Shown here: piece after piece, positions 26,706-35,823 of the stretch
Position numbering within the stretch: the stretch's first letter is position 1
How the letters are laid out: every line of letters starts with the position of its first letter
Assembly (NCBI RefSeq): GCF_001439805.1
Contig: NZ_JYLK01000005.1
Location: forward strand, 62,001-126,000
DNA from: Pseudomonas trivialis
Lineage (GTDB): Bacteria; Pseudomonadota; Gammaproteobacteria; Pseudomonadales; Pseudomonadaceae
Length of the DNA stretch: 64,000 nucleotides
Reading direction: 5' to 3'
Translations under genes and position numbers: made by a program
Notes under the pieces: generated by a model
The model's database searches: none
What the model was told of the DNA's origin: nothing
Seen by the model: the letters and a program-made list of their open reading frames with translations, nothing else

Positions 26706-28496
26706 ATGCAGAATACCTATTCGCTCGCCTATGCCGTGGCCAGGGATGGTCAGGGCGTTTTCGGTCGCGCAGAGGGCGCCAATGATGCCGATATTGCCAG
26801 TCCAGGCGCGCTGTCAGCTCACAGTTCAGGCCAACTCGCGGGCTTGCCTGCGCTGTCCGAAACAGTGGCTGCGCTGACCAACGCGAATCTGAAGTTTGAT
26901 GAACTGGCGCAGTCGCTGGGCACCTTGCGCGAGGGTGTGGACTCGCTCGACACCGTCTTGTCATCGTTGAGAACCCTTGATCGGCAGCCTGTGCGCAGGG
27001 ATGAGCGGACAGAATCAACAACGCTGTCTGAGTCCACTTCGAGCACGTCTGTGGATCAGCGGCAAACCCGCGAGGCCCTGACGCTAGGCAGCGCGCAGAT
27101 CACTGATCTGGCCAGTGCGCTGCAGTATTCGGGCAGCAACCTGACGCTTGATAAAACAGCCCGCTCGGAACAGTCGATCAGCGTGCTGCGCGAAGCATCC
27201 AGTGCAAGCGAAACACGCTTTTCCACGACCCTGGACGCCGCACCGGTGTGGGGCGAAGCGCTGTGGTTGAAGGCCAGGACCGGCCTGACGCAGAGCGCCA
27301 ATAGCGCTGTTGAAGGTTCACCGGCTTTGGCCAGCGCGGTCAAAACGGCGCAGGCCGTGGTATCGACCACGGTGACACCGGTGATTTCCGAAGTCCTTTC
27401 AGGATTGGGAGAAACGATTAAAAGCCGGGTTGCAGGCAATGTGGTCGATGCCACCCTTGGCAGGCTCCCCGGCATTGGCAAGCTGTTCAAGGACGGCGGT
27501 TTTGATGGCGAAAAGGGCAAAGACGCGCACTGTTGCTGCGCCAGTCCACTGTCCTTCGGCGCGCCGGGTGCGCTGGGCGGATCTGCGGCGCAGATGCCCG
27601 AGAGTGTTGGCGATACGGTACGCAGGAAAGACAAGGCCAAACCCGCCGCGAACAAGAAGCGGCGCGTCGGGCTTCCGAGGCCGGGCCAACCGGTTGCGCG
27701 CCAGCCCCTGGCATTCGGCAGCGAGCAACCCCTGCAACGCCAACCTCGGGCAGCCGGCCCTGAGCAATCCGCGCAACGCCAACCACTGCATCCCGCGCCG
27801 CTTATCAGGCCAGCCCCCGCACTCAATGCAATGGGCCAGCCGCCAGTGCCGTTCGACGCGGCTCGTGTGGCCCCGCCGTCGACGCAACTTCCCGGCAATT
27901 CGCTTGCCGCCCCTGGTGCGCCGGCAGCCATCCGACCGTTGGCTCGCAGCAGCGAAAAAGGCCTGGCGGCAGGTCTGTCCGGCACGCTGGCCAGGCTGGA
28001 GTCCGGCGCTGCTCGTCGCCTGGGCCCATTGAAGTACGTCGACACGGCCATCGATGTGGTGCAGGGCTTACGCAATGGTGACGTCAATGCCGTCGGCGCC
28101 GGTTTGAGTACTGCCGGTGGCGCCTGGGCTGGCGCTTCCGCTGGCGCCGCACTTGGCACCCTGGTCTTCCCGGGTGTCGGTACCGCCATCGGCGGCGCCA
28201 TTGGCGGTTTGCTCGGCAGTGAAGCGGGCGCCTGGCTCGGGGACAAAGTGTTTGGCTCAAGCGATCGTCTGCCCGCGCCCAACGCGCTGAGCAAGGAACT
28301 CACCCGCGCAAGCACGGATAACGTCCAGGTCACACTCTCGCCGAGCATCCAGATCACCGGCGTGAACCCGGCGGACGCCCAGCAGGTGGTCAATCAGGTG
28401 ATCCAGGCCCTGCAGTTCCAATGCCTGCCGATGGTGACCGACACCCTGGGCATCCGACGCAACGCGGCACTGGCCGATCCATCAGGAGGTGATTGA
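26706..28496 (+). CDS. Tail tape measure protein
   Basis: 596 residues. The N-terminal half has helical, Ser/Thr-rich segments. The middle (about 300-410) is rich in Pro and Gln with degenerate repeats (RQPLAFGSEQ, QRQPRAAGPEQ, QRQPLHPAPL). A hydrophobic glycine-zipper stretch lies at about 455-520 (GAALGTLVFPGVGTAIGGAIG). Tape measure length sets tail length; at about 1.5 A per residue this gives roughly 90 nm. The ATG at 26706 follows the E' stop closely. A CCC cluster near residue 278 is unusual. The stop overlaps the start of gene U (TGATG). Confidence 0.82.
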   Translation: MQNTYSLAYAVARDGQGVFGRAEGANDADIASPGALSAHSSGQLAGLPALSETVAALTNANLKFDELAQSLGTLREGVDSLDTVLSSLRTLDRQPVRRDERTESTTLSESTSSTSVDQRQTREALTLGSAQITDLASALQYSGSNLTLDKTARSEQSISVLREASSASETRFSTTLDAAPVWGEALWLKARTGLTQSANSAVEGSPALASAVKTAQAVVSTTVTPVISEVLSGLGETIKSRVAGNVVDATLGRLPGIGKLFKDGGFDGEKGKDAHCCCASPLSFGAPGALGGSAAQMPESVGDTVRRKDKAKPAANKKRRVGLPRPGQPVARQPLAFGSEQPLQRQPRAAGPEQSAQRQPLHPAPLIRPAPALNAMGQPPVPFDAARVAPPSTQLPGNSLAAPGAPAAIRPLARSSEKGLAAGLSGTLARLESGAARRLGPLKYVDTAIDVVQGLRNGDVNAVGAGLSTAGGAWAGASAGAALGTLVFPGVGTAIGGAIGGLLGSEAGAWLGDKVFGSSDRLPAPNALSKELTRASTDNVQVTLSPSIQITGVNPADAQQVVNQVIQALQFQCLPMVTDTLGIRRNAALADPSGGD

Positions 28497-28879
28497 TGCG
28501 ACAACAAATGGTGCTCGGCGACTTTATATTCGGCCTGTCCCGAGGGTTCGCCTATTCCACGCTGTCCCGCGCCAGCGATGGCGGCTGGCAGGACCTGGCG
28601 ATTATCGCCAGCAAGCCGCAGTCGCGACAGAACGGCCAGAAGCTGGAAAAACTGACCTTCGGCGGTACCGCGATGTACGCCGTGGGCATGCAGCGACTGG
28701 ACGAACTGCGCGCCTTGCAGAATACCCGCGCGCCGCTGCCGCTGGTCGACGGTATCGGCCGCAATTGGGGCCTGTGGCGGATCAATTCGGTGACGGAAGC
28801 CCAAAGCAACGTGATCGATGACGGCACCGCCATGGTCATGACCTGGACTCTTGAACTGGAGGAATTCGTTAATGCGTAG
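28496..28879 (+). CDS. Tail protein U
   Basis: 127 residues, P2 gpU family, recognised by MVLGDFIFGL near the start and the FGGTAMYAVGMQRLDELRAL block. It acts at the baseplate/tail end in P2-like assembly. AGGAGGT lies 5 nt before the ATG at 28496, and the start overlaps the tape measure stop. Its 3' end overlaps gene X by 8 bp. Confidence 0.88.
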   Translation: MRQQMVLGDFIFGLSRGFAYSTLSRASDGGWQDLAIIASKPQSRQNGQKLEKLTFGGTAMYAVGMQRLDELRALQNTRAPLPLVDGIGRNWGLWRINSVTEAQSNVIDDGTAMVMTWTLELEEFVNA

Positions 28880-29084
28880 AGTGCGAAGTATTGCCGGGGA
28901 TTCGGTCAACCTGCTGCTCTACCGGGAGCTGGGCCGTTGCGACGATAGCGCGGAGGAAACGCTTTGGCGTCTGAACCCTGAGCTTGCCGAGTACGGCCCG
29001 GTGCTGCCGGCAGGCGTGTGGGTGATCGTGCCTGAACTGGCGTCGCGGCCTTCTGCCGTGCGTCCCGTTTCGGCCTGGGATTAA
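28872..29084 (+). CDS. Tail protein X (LysM-like)
   Basis: 70 residues of the P2 gpX family: a short LysM-like fold, ending in the usual GVWVIVPEL pattern. In P2-like tails it is thought to help the baseplate hub contact peptidoglycan. The start at 28872 has GGAGGAA upstream and lies within gene U. Confidence 0.85.
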   Translation: MRRVRSIAGDSVNLLLYRELGRCDDSAEETLWRLNPELAEYGPVLPAGVWVIVPELASRPSAVRPVSAWD

Positions 29085-29093
29085 GGAGGCGAC

Positions 29094-30104
29094 ATGACAC
29101 AGGGATTTACCCCCAGCGTGGAGTTTTACGGCGCCAATGCGGCGCTGCTCAATCAACGCTTGATGCATTGGAGTCACACTGATGCGGCGGGCATTGAGGC
29201 CGATCGGCTGGAACTGACCCTCAATATCGAGGGCCTGGAGGGCTTGCCCAGCCTGAGCGGCAAGATCGGCCTGCGAGTCGGTTATCAGGAGTCCGGATTG
29301 GTGGAGAAAGGCGAGTTCGTGATTACCCAAAGAACGCCGGTGCTGTTTCCCATGCGCTTGATGATCGTCGCCACTGCTGCACCTTTCAGCGTGCAGGATG
29401 CCAGTGGCTATCGTCAGCGTCGCTCTGCCAGTTACGGGCCGACCACCCTGGGCGCACTGTTTCGCCAACTGGTCAGTCGCCACGGCTATTCACCGCGCGT
29501 GGCGCCCGAGCTGGACGGGATCGCGATTGCCCACGTCGACCAGTCCAACGAAAGCGACATGGCATTCATCACCCGTTTGGCCAAGCGTTATCGTGCGGTG
29601 ACCAAGCCGATCAACGAGCTGTATGTGCTGGCGGAGGCCGGGCGGGTCAAGTCGCTTTCCGGTCAACTGTTGCCGGACGTCACGTTATCGGTGACCCGCG
29701 ACAATCGCCCCGGTGAACCGGCCTTCATCACCGCCACGCTCGACGAAAAATCGCGCTCGAAGTACATGGGCAGTCGCGCTGCCTGGTGGGATGCGGCAGC
29801 GGGCAAGCAACGTGTGGCCCAGGTTGGCGTCGCGCCGTTCAAGACACTGCGCCAGCGCTATCAGAACCAGGCCGAAGCGCAGTCCGTTGCTGAAGCGGAA
29901 TTGCGCCGTGTCGGCCGCGAGGGCCTGACATTGATGATCGATTGTCCGGGTAACCCGCTGCTGGCTGCCGAAGGTCTGTTGCTGCTGGATGAATCCTGGC
30001 CGTCGTACATGCAGGGGCGCTGGTCGATCAATAAGGTGACGCACGTGGGGGATCCGGCGACGGGCTATCGCAGTTCCATCATTGCAGGCGGTTTGTCGGC
30101 CTAG
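29094..30104 (+). CDS. Late control D / tail hub protein
   Basis: 336 residues, P2 gpD family (phage late control gene D protein), the structural hub that carries spike V. The family look is clear: TPSVEFYGANAALLNQRLMHWSHTD at the start, the YRQRRSASYGPTTLGALFRQLVSRHGY region, and the C-terminal KVTHVGDPATGYRSSIIAGG. AAGGAGG precedes the ATG. In a tailocin it functions as hub, not as a late-gene regulator. Confidence 0.9.
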   Translation: MTQGFTPSVEFYGANAALLNQRLMHWSHTDAAGIEADRLELTLNIEGLEGLPSLSGKIGLRVGYQESGLVEKGEFVITQRTPVLFPMRLMIVATAAPFSVQDASGYRQRRSASYGPTTLGALFRQLVSRHGYSPRVAPELDGIAIAHVDQSNESDMAFITRLAKRYRAVTKPINELYVLAEAGRVKSLSGQLLPDVTLSVTRDNRPGEPAFITATLDEKSRSKYMGSRAAWWDAAAGKQRVAQVGVAPFKTLRQRYQNQAEAQSVAEAELRRVGREGLTLMIDCPGNPLLAAEGLLLLDESWPSYMQGRWSINKVTHVGDPATGYRSSIIAGGLSA

Positions 30105-30124
30105 ACTTTTCCAGAGTAATAACC

Positions 30125-30682
30125 ATGGTGATATCACTCGCGCAGCTTATTAATGTCATGCCCTTGTCCCGCCCCAGAGCGGGCTTGTTTTTAACCGCGT
30201 TGAATGACGCCAGCGCCCGCTATGAGATCAATACCGCAAAACGCTGGGCGGCGTTCCTCGCACAGATCGGCCACGAGTCCGGCCAACTGCGCTATGTGCG
30301 CGAACTGGGCAGTGATCAATACCTCAGCAAATACGACACCGGTACCCTGGCCGCGCGCCTGGGCAATACGCCCCAAGCCGATGGCGACGGCCAGAAGTAT
30401 CGGGGCAGGGGCCTGATCCAGATCACCGGGCGGCGCAACTACGTGGCCTGCAGCCAGGCATTGTTCGATGATGATCGCCTGCTGCAACACCCTGAACTGC
30501 TGGAGCAGCCGCAGTGGGCCTGTGCGTCTGCGGCGTGGTTCTGGCAGAGCAATGGCCTGAACGCGCTGGCTGATACAGACCAGTTCACTGCCATCACGCG
30601 GCGCATCAATGGCGGACTTAATGGCCTGGAGGATCGTTTGCAATTATGGGCGCGGGCGAAGGCGGTGTTATGCGCTTTCTAG
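30125..30682 (+). CDS. Endolysin, glycoside hydrolase family 19
   Basis: 185 residues, chitinase-like lysozyme. The catalytic glutamate region is FLAQIGHESGQLRYV, and the substrate-binding block KYRGRGLIQITGRRNY is intact. There is no signal peptide, so export depends on the holin at 18766. It would cut peptidoglycan to release particles. It overlaps the Rz gene by 13 bp. Confidence 0.9.
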   Translation: MVISLAQLINVMPLSRPRAGLFLTALNDASARYEINTAKRWAAFLAQIGHESGQLRYVRELGSDQYLSKYDTGTLAARLGNTPQADGDGQKYRGRGLIQITGRRNYVACSQALFDDDRLLQHPELLEQPQWACASAAWFWQSNGLNALADTDQFTAITRRINGGLNGLEDRLQLWARAKAVLCAF

Positions 30683-31182
30683 CGGTGTATCGACTGATCG
30701 GTCTGGGCCTGTTGATTGCCGTGGTGTGGCAGGTGCAGGCCTGGCGTTTGGGGGCGCAGCTTGAGCGCCAGTCGGCAGCCCATGCACAGGCGCTCAGCCA
30801 GCAAAGCCAGGCAGCGTTGCGCCAGCAACAGGCAGAACAGGATAAACGCCTGGCCCTTGAGCAGCAGCTCAGCGCCAGCGACAAACAACATGCACAGGAG
30901 TTGAGCGATGCCCAACGTAACCAGACTGCTCTGCGTGACCGTCTGGCCACTGCTGATGTGCGGCTGTCAGTCCTTCTCGACCCCGACGACGCCATCGGTT
31001 GCAGTGCAGTGCCCGCCCCCACCGCCGCCGGCAGCGTGGTTCATGCAGCCCCGCGAGCCCGACTTGACCCGGCGCATGCTCAGCGAATTATCGGCATCAC
31101 CGACGACGGTGATAACGCCCTGATCGCCTTGCGAGCGTGCCAGGCCTATGTGCGAGCGATTGTGCGAGCGATTGTGCGTTAG
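30670..31182 (+). CDS. Rz-like inner-membrane spanin
   Basis: 170 residues: an N-terminal membrane anchor (FLAVYRLIGLGLLIAVVW), then a long Gln/Ala-rich coiled coil (about 25-100), as in i-spanins. The start at 30670 lies inside the lysin gene. A second gene for the outer-membrane partner is nested in the +1 frame. The C-terminus ends in a short duplicated RAIVRAIVR, from a tandem copy of GCGATTGTGCGA. Confidence 0.85.
   Translation: MRFLAVYRLIGLGLLIAVVWQVQAWRLGAQLERQSAAHAQALSQQSQAALRQQQAEQDKRLALEQQLSASDKQHAQELSDAQRNQTALRDRLATADVRLSVLLDPDDAIGCSAVPAPTAAGSVVHAAPRARLDPAHAQRIIGITDDGDNALIALRACQAYVRAIVRAIVR
30908..31123 (+). CDS. Rz1-like outer-membrane lipoprotein spanin, nested in Rz
   Basis: 71 residues in a different frame wholly inside Rz: a signal peptide (TRLLCVTVWPLLMCGC) with a lipobox-like Cys, then a proline-rich stretch (PPPPPPAA). 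Nested Rz/Rz1 is a known arrangement in phages. Rz and Rz1 together fuse inner and outer membranes at the last step of lysis. The match of topology and location is strong despite a divergent lipobox. Confidence 0.8.
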   Translation: MPNVTRLLCVTVWPLLMCGCQSFSTPTTPSVAVQCPPPPPPAAWFMQPREPDLTRRMLSELSASPTTVITP

Positions 31183-31263
31183 CGTCTTGATGCACTCTGC
31201 AACTTGCATGGTTGTTCGGCTCCTGTAGGGTAGGCGAACGCCCGCCCACTTCCGGAGACGACC

Positions 31264-31764
31264 GTGAACGAACTCACCCAGCTTGCCGCTGAACTTGGCC
31301 GCCGTTTGCAGGTGCTCAATGCCCATGTCACCACGGCCGAATCGTGTACGGGCGGCGGCATCGCTGAGGCCATCACGCGAATCCCCGGCAGCTCGGCCTG
31401 GTTCGAGGCGGGTTATGTCACTTATTCCAATCGGCAGAAGACTCGGCAATTGAATGTGCCGGAGCCGTTGTTCGCTAAGGTTGGGGCGGTCAGCCAGCAG
31501 GTGGTGGAAGCGATGGTGCGTGGCGCGCAGGAGAAAAGCCTGTCGCGCTTTGCCGTGGCGGTCAGTGGCGTGGCCGGCCCGGATGGCGGTTCGCCGGACA
31601 AACCGGTGGGCACCGTCTGGCTGGCGTGGGGGGTGGGTGATGAGGTGTCGGCGCAGCTGGCGCACTTTCCCGGCAACCGGGATGAGGTCCGCCGACAAGC
31701 GGTAAAGGCCGCGCTGGAGGGCTTGTTGCGACGAGCTGCAGCAGAAATGGAAAATCAGGGGTAG
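31264..31764 (+). CDS. pncC: Nicotinamide-nucleotide amidase PncC (CinA C-terminal domain)
   Basis: 166 residues, the stand-alone CinA C-terminal domain that deamidates NMN to NaMN in pyridine nucleotide recycling. Family motifs: TAESCTGGGIAEAITRIPGSSAWFEAGYVTYSN and the GVAGPDGGSPDKPVGTVW block. Translation starts at GTG 31264 with GGAGACG upstream. It lies upstream of recA, as usual in Pseudomonas, and marks the right edge of the tailocin insertion. Often annotated cinA. Confidence 0.93.
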   Translation: MNELTQLAAELGRRLQVLNAHVTTAESCTGGGIAEAITRIPGSSAWFEAGYVTYSNRQKTRQLNVPEPLFAKVGAVSQQVVEAMVRGAQEKSLSRFAVAVSGVAGPDGGSPDKPVGTVWLAWGVGDEVSAQLAHFPGNRDEVRRQAVKAALEGLLRRAAAEMENQG

Positions 31765-31791
31765 GCGATCTCTGATCTTTGTGGAACAATA

Positions 31792-31807
31792 CTGTCTACT
31801 TATACAG
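31792..31807. promoter_or_regulatory. LexA (SOS) box of recA
   Basis: CTGTCTACTTATACAG is a perfect CTGT-N8-ACAG LexA site 40 bp before the recA start. Confidence 0.9.
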
Positions 31808-31847
31808 GTGTTGGCCGCCAGGCCTTATTGATTACGTGAGGACTTTA

Positions 31848-32906
31848 ATGGACGACAACAAGAAGAAAGCCTTGGCTGCGGCCCTGGGTCAGATCGAACG
31901 TCAATTCGGCAAGGGTGCCGTAATGCGTATGGGCGATCACGACCGTCAGGCGATCCCGGCTATTTCCACTGGCTCTCTGGGTCTGGACATCGCGCTCGGC
32001 ATTGGCGGCCTGCCAAAAGGCCGTATCGTTGAAATCTACGGTCCTGAATCTTCCGGTAAAACCACGCTGACCCTGTCGGTGATTGCGCAGGCACAAAAGA
32101 TGGGCGCCACCTGCGCGTTCGTCGACGCCGAGCACGCCCTCGACCCTGAGTACGCCGGCAAGCTGGGCGTCAACGTTGACGATCTGCTGGTTTCCCAGCC
32201 GGATACCGGCGAGCAGGCCCTGGAAATCACCGACATGCTGGTGCGCTCCAACGCCATCGACGTGATCGTGGTCGACTCCGTGGCAGCCCTGGTACCCAAG
32301 GCTGAAATCGAAGGCGAAATGGGCGACATGCACGTGGGCCTGCAAGCCCGTCTGATGTCCCAGGCGCTGCGTAAAATCACCGGTAATATCAAGAACGCCA
32401 ACTGCCTGGTGATCTTCATCAACCAGATCCGCATGAAGATCGGCGTGATGTTCGGCAGCCCGGAAACCACCACCGGTGGTAACGCGCTGAAGTTCTACGC
32501 ATCGGTCCGTCTGGATATCCGCCGTACTGGCGCGGTGAAAGAAGGTGACGAGGTAGTCGGTAGCGAAACCCGCGTTAAAGTCGTGAAGAACAAGGTCGCT
32601 CCGCCGTTCCGTCAGGCTGAGTTCCAGATTCTTTACGGCAAGGGTATCTACCTGAACGGCGAGATGATCGACCTGGGCGTGCTGCACGGTTTCGTCGAGA
32701 AGTCCGGTGCCTGGTATGCCTACAACGGCAGCAAGATCGGCCAAGGCAAGGCCAACTCGGCCAAGTTCCTGGCAGAGAACCCGGATATCGCGGCCACGCT
32801 TGAGAAGCAGATTCGCGACAAGCTGCTTACCGCAGCGCCGGATGTGAAGGCTGCCGCCAACCGTGAGCCGGTTGAAGAAGTGGAAGAAGCTGACACTGAT
32901 ATCTGA
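31848..32906 (+). CDS. recA: Recombinase RecA
   Basis: 352 residues with Walker [10 protein letters not shown] near 67 and the DNA-binding loops intact ([16 protein letters not shown]). It drives strand exchange and co-protease cleavage of LexA and of the tailocin repressor encoded upstream. The [17 protein letters not shown] start is the family start; 23 upstream in-frame residues are not used. It is controlled by the LexA box at 31792 and followed by recX after 8 bp. Confidence 0.98.
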   Translation: MDDNKKKALAAALGQIERQFGKGAVMRMGDHDRQAIPAISTGSLGLDIALGIGGLPKGRIVEIYGPESSGKTTLTLSVIAQAQKMGATCAFVDAEHALDPEYAGKLGVNVDDLLVSQPDTGEQALEITDMLVRSNAIDVIVVDSVAALVPKAEIEGEMGDMHVGLQARLMSQALRKITGNIKNANCLVIFINQIRMKIGVMFGSPETTTGGNALKFYASVRLDIRRTGAVKEGDEVVGSETRVKVVKNKVAPPFRQAEFQILYGKGIYLNGEMIDLGVLHGFVEKSGAWYAYNGSKIGQGKANSAKFLAENPDIAATLEKQIRDKLLTAAPDVKAAANREPVEEVEEADTDI

Positions 32907-32914
32907 AGCAAACG

Positions 32915-33382
32915 ATGACCGTTGTATTGGATACACTCGTCGCCGTTCGGCGCACTGCAATGGACCTGCTCGCTCGCCGCGAGCATGGTCGGGTCGAGCT
33001 GACGCGGAAATTGCGTCAGCGCGGCGCAGAGTCCGAAATGATTGAAACAGCTCTGGACCGTTTGACGGAAGAAGGGCTGCTGTCGGAATCCCGTTATCTC
33101 GAAAGTTTCGTGTCCTATCGGGCCCGCTCCGGTTATGGCCCTGCGCGAATCCGCGAAGAGCTGAGCCAGCGCGGTCTGCAGCGTGCCGATATCGACCTTG
33201 CCCTGCGCGAGTGCGGTATTAGTTGGCAAGCGCAACTGGAAGACACCTGGCGTCGCAAGTTTTCTGGCCATCTGCCAATTGATGCCAGGGAGCGCGCGAA
33301 GCAGGGACGTTTTTTGAGTTATCGCGGTTTTTCGATGGACATGATCAGTCGCTTGTTAAGCGGCCGGGATATGGACGATTGA
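32915..33382 (+). CDS. recX: RecA regulator RecX
   Basis: 155 residues made of three-helix repeats typical of RecX ([42 protein letters not shown]). It binds in the groove of RecA filaments and limits their activity. It is co-transcribed with recA. Confidence 0.94.
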   Translation: MTVVLDTLVAVRRTAMDLLARREHGRVELTRKLRQRGAESEMIETALDRLTEEGLLSESRYLESFVSYRARSGYGPARIREELSQRGLQRADIDLALRECGISWQAQLEDTWRRKFSGHLPIDARERAKQGRFLSYRGFSMDMISRLLSGRDMDD

Positions 33383-33439
33383 ACAGCATATAAGTAGGTG
33401 GGAGGGTTAAGCCTCTTCGTACCTTGAACGCGCTTGTAG

Positions 33440-33694
33440 TTAGAGCGCGATGCGGACTCTGGTGTTATAGGGGTAAAAGTCATTACATCGAACGGCGCGG
33501 TTACCTATATTCCATTTTCAGCGGGTAACACGCTGACACCTATCGCTGTTTCCGTCCAGTCTGATGTGAACGGTGATTCGGTAAATGACATTAATGTACT
33601 GGCAACTCGTAAATCCGATAATGCGCAGCTCAATATCTACCGTGATTTGAATGGCGCGTTCATCAAGACCGTTGATAATTCCGCCATCAAATAA
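33440..33694 (+). pseudogene. C-terminal remnant of an FG-GAP/VCBS-like repeat protein
   Basis: An open frame without a start codon encodes about 84 residues that look like genuine protein, with SDVNGDSVNDINVLATRKSD and a final LNGAFIKTVDNSAIK before TAA. The D-x-N-G-D-S-x-N-D pattern resembles calcium-binding FG-GAP/VCBS repeats of surface or secreted proteins. The frame is closed upstream by TAG at 33437, there is no ribosome site, and the composition is more AT-rich than the surroundings, so it appears to be the tail of a lost gene. A REPIN follows directly. Confidence 0.5.
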
Positions 33695-33707
33695 TGCGTG
33701 TAAAAAA

Positions 33708-33797
33708 TGTGGGAGGGGGCTTGCTCCCGAAAGCAGTGTTTCAGTCAGTACAACGGTGACTGAACTATCGCTATCGGGAGCAAGCCCCCTCCCACAT
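33708..33797. repeat. REPIN (inverted REP pair)
   Basis: Arms GTGGGAGGGGGCTTGCTCCC and its exact inverse enclose a variable centre. It is nearly identical in its arms to the element at 39625. Confidence 0.9.
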
Positions 33798-33834
33798 TGA
33801 ACGCATTTTGCAAAATTTAAGGCACTGTGCAGAA

Positions 33835-33867
33835 AAGGCCCACTATGAAAATAGTGGGCCTTTTTTT
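33835..33867. terminator. Bidirectional terminator
   Basis: GGCCCACTAT / ATAGTGGGCC with loop GAAA, an A-run before and a seven-T run after, 10 bp past the stop of the minus-strand LOG-family gene. Confidence 0.9.
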
Positions 33868-33876
33868 GCTCAACAA

Positions 33877-34989
33877 TCAAGCTGGCTCCGGCGCCACTCG
33901 CTGCTGTGCTTTCCCTTGGGCCTCTGCCCAGTTCTCCGGCAAGTTGATGTAATCCACCAGCTCACGCAAACGGCCTTGATCGCGACCATTGAAGTTGAAC
34001 ACCAGTCGCGTCAGGTGGCTGAACTTCGGTTCATCGTGATCTTCCCCGGTGTAGGCCCGTTGCTGGAATTCTCCGCTCAAGCGCAGGCTGGCGAACTCAT
34101 TTTGAAGGTGAGCCATTGCACGCTCGCTGAGGGCGTGATGCATGCGCAGCACAAATTCCCGCTTAAGCCAGCGGGTGGAATGGAAGTTGGCATAGAACTG
34201 GTTGATTTCTTCCACTGCTTCTTCTGCGCTGTACACCAACCGCACCAGCTTGAGGTCGGTGGGCAGGATATAGCGGTTGGCTTCCAGTTGGCTGCGGATA
34301 AAGTCCAGGGCGCCTTGCCAGAAACCGCCTCCCGGTGCATCCAGCAACACCACGGGTACCAATGGGCTTTTGCCGGTCTGGATCAACGTCAACACTTCCA
34401 GCGCTTCATCCAGCGTGCCGAAACCGCCGGGGCACAGCACCAACGCATCGGCTTCCTTGACGAAGAACAGTTTGCGGGTAAAAAAGAAATGGAAGGACAG
34501 CAGGTTATCGGTGCCATCGATGGTCGGGTTGGCGTGCTGTTCAAACGGCAGGGTAATGTTGAACCCCAGGCTGTGCTCCAGGCCTGCACCTTCATGCGCC
34601 GCAGCCATGATGCCGCCACCGCCACCGGTGATGACCATCAGGTCAGAGCGTGCAAGGGCGGCGCCGACTTCCCTTGCAAGTGCGTACAACGGACTTTCCA
34701 TCGGCGTCCGGGCTGAGCCGAACACGGTTACCTTGCGCCGGCCCTTGAACTGCTCCAGCACGCGAAAGGCATGGTCCAGCTCGCGGATGGCGCGCAGGGT
34801 GATTTTGGCATTCCAGCGGTCCCGGTCGTCCTGGGCCATGCGCAGGACGGTAAGAATCATGTCGCGATATAAAGGGATGTTCTGACTATTGGGGGCGATC
34901 AGTTTGAGCTGCGCGTCGACCTGCTGCGTGAGATCAGTCCCGTTTTCTTCAAAGTGACGTAATAGAAGCTCATTCGATTCATAAGGCAT
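33877..34989 (-). CDS. LOG-family (TIGR00730) nucleotide monophosphate phosphoribohydrolase-like protein
   Basis: 370 residues with a Rossmann-type core at about 85-265 containing GSARTP, TGGGGGIMAAAHEGA and the hallmark PGGFGTLDE. This is the lysine decarboxylase-like/LOG motif whose members split base from nucleotide monophosphates. The flanking N- and C-terminal helical extensions resemble the larger PpnN-like branch, but it is shorter than E. coli PpnN (about 454 residues). The substrate is not known. It stands alone with its own terminator. Confidence 0.8.
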   Translation of the reverse strand: MPYESNELLLRHFEENGTDLTQQVDAQLKLIAPNSQNIPLYRDMILTVLRMAQDDRDRWNAKITLRAIRELDHAFRVLEQFKGRRKVTVFGSARTPMESPLYALAREVGAALARSDLMVITGGGGGIMAAAHEGAGLEHSLGFNITLPFEQHANPTIDGTDNLLSFHFFFTRKLFFVKEADALVLCPGGFGTLDEALEVLTLIQTGKSPLVPVVLLDAPGGGFWQGALDFIRSQLEANRYILPTDLKLVRLVYSAEEAVEEINQFYANFHSTRWLKREFVLRMHHALSERAMAHLQNEFASLRLSGEFQQRAYTGEDHDEPKFSHLTRLVFNFNGRDQGRLRELVDYINLPENWAEAQGKAQQRVAPEPA

Positions 34990-35203
34990 TCAACTTCTCC
35001 TTTTTTGCCCTGAAAAATATTACAGAACAGCAGTGAAACTGCTGCGAGCGAAAGGATGGGATGGCTTGATCATGGGCCGAAAAACCCTTGGCTGGCAACC
35101 GCTTATTGGCGGTCAAGCAAGTGTCTGGCTGTACGGGAGAAACTGACGCGGGGGAGTCACGCGCCCAGGGTCCTGGGCACGAGGGGATCGGATCAAGCAG
35201 GGC

Positions 35204-35644
35204 TTACTTTTTCTTTTTCGCTGCAGTCGGTGCCGGGCAATCCGCTTCCACGAACTTGACCGACGCCACAGGGCGGTTGGTCTTGTTCTCGGTAATTTCG
35301 TAGCGCATGACCGCGCCCTTGGCCATCAGTTCGCGGTAACCCGGGTTCAGGCACACGCTCTGACCCAGCTGGAAATACACCGCCTTGGGGTTGGCGCGCA
35401 TCTGTTCGGCGCGGTCAGGCAGAACGCTGAGGTGATCGATCAGTTGCATGCCTTCAACGGTGTAGGCCACTTCCAGGGTTTTTTCGTCGATTTCCCGGGG
35501 CAGGTCCTTGTTGCTTTCGGCCGCGACGCTTTGCAGCTTCCTGTTCATTTGGGCCTCCAGCAGCGAGGCCGCCTGGGCGCCAACAGGCAGCACCAGCGCG
35601 AGGGCGATGGACGGGGCAGCAAGGCGCAGCATGGAACGCAGCAT
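35204..35644 (-). CDS. PA3611-family exported protein
   Basis: 146 residues with a signal peptide ending AQA at about residue 25, a compact mature domain with two cysteines (SVCLNPGYRELM and VEADCPAP) and a lysine-only tail (AKKKK). I recognise it as the family named for PA3611, described as a quorum-sensing-regulated virulence factor in P. aeruginosa. Its order relative to recX and the LOG-family gene fits that neighbourhood. Its molecular function is unknown. Confidence 0.78.
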   Translation of the reverse strand: MLRSMLRLAAPSIALALVLPVGAQAASLLEAQMNRKLQSVAAESNKDLPREIDEKTLEVAYTVEGMQLIDHLSVLPDRAEQMRANPKAVYFQLGQSVCLNPGYRELMAKGAVMRYEITENKTNRPVASVKFVEADCPAPTAAKKKK

Positions 35645-35823
35645 GGAACTCTCCTGATTCGGTTACTGGTGCATAGACCTGCCACAGGGCTGTGCGTTCA
35701 GTGGCGCGAGATTATAGGTGAGCCCTGGCCGCTACAGCCAGGCGTATCGCTGGTAAACTGCGGCCACTTTTGCCTTCCACGAGTTTTTCCCGTGTCGATT
35801 GACCCGATTTTGCGGCGCACCCG

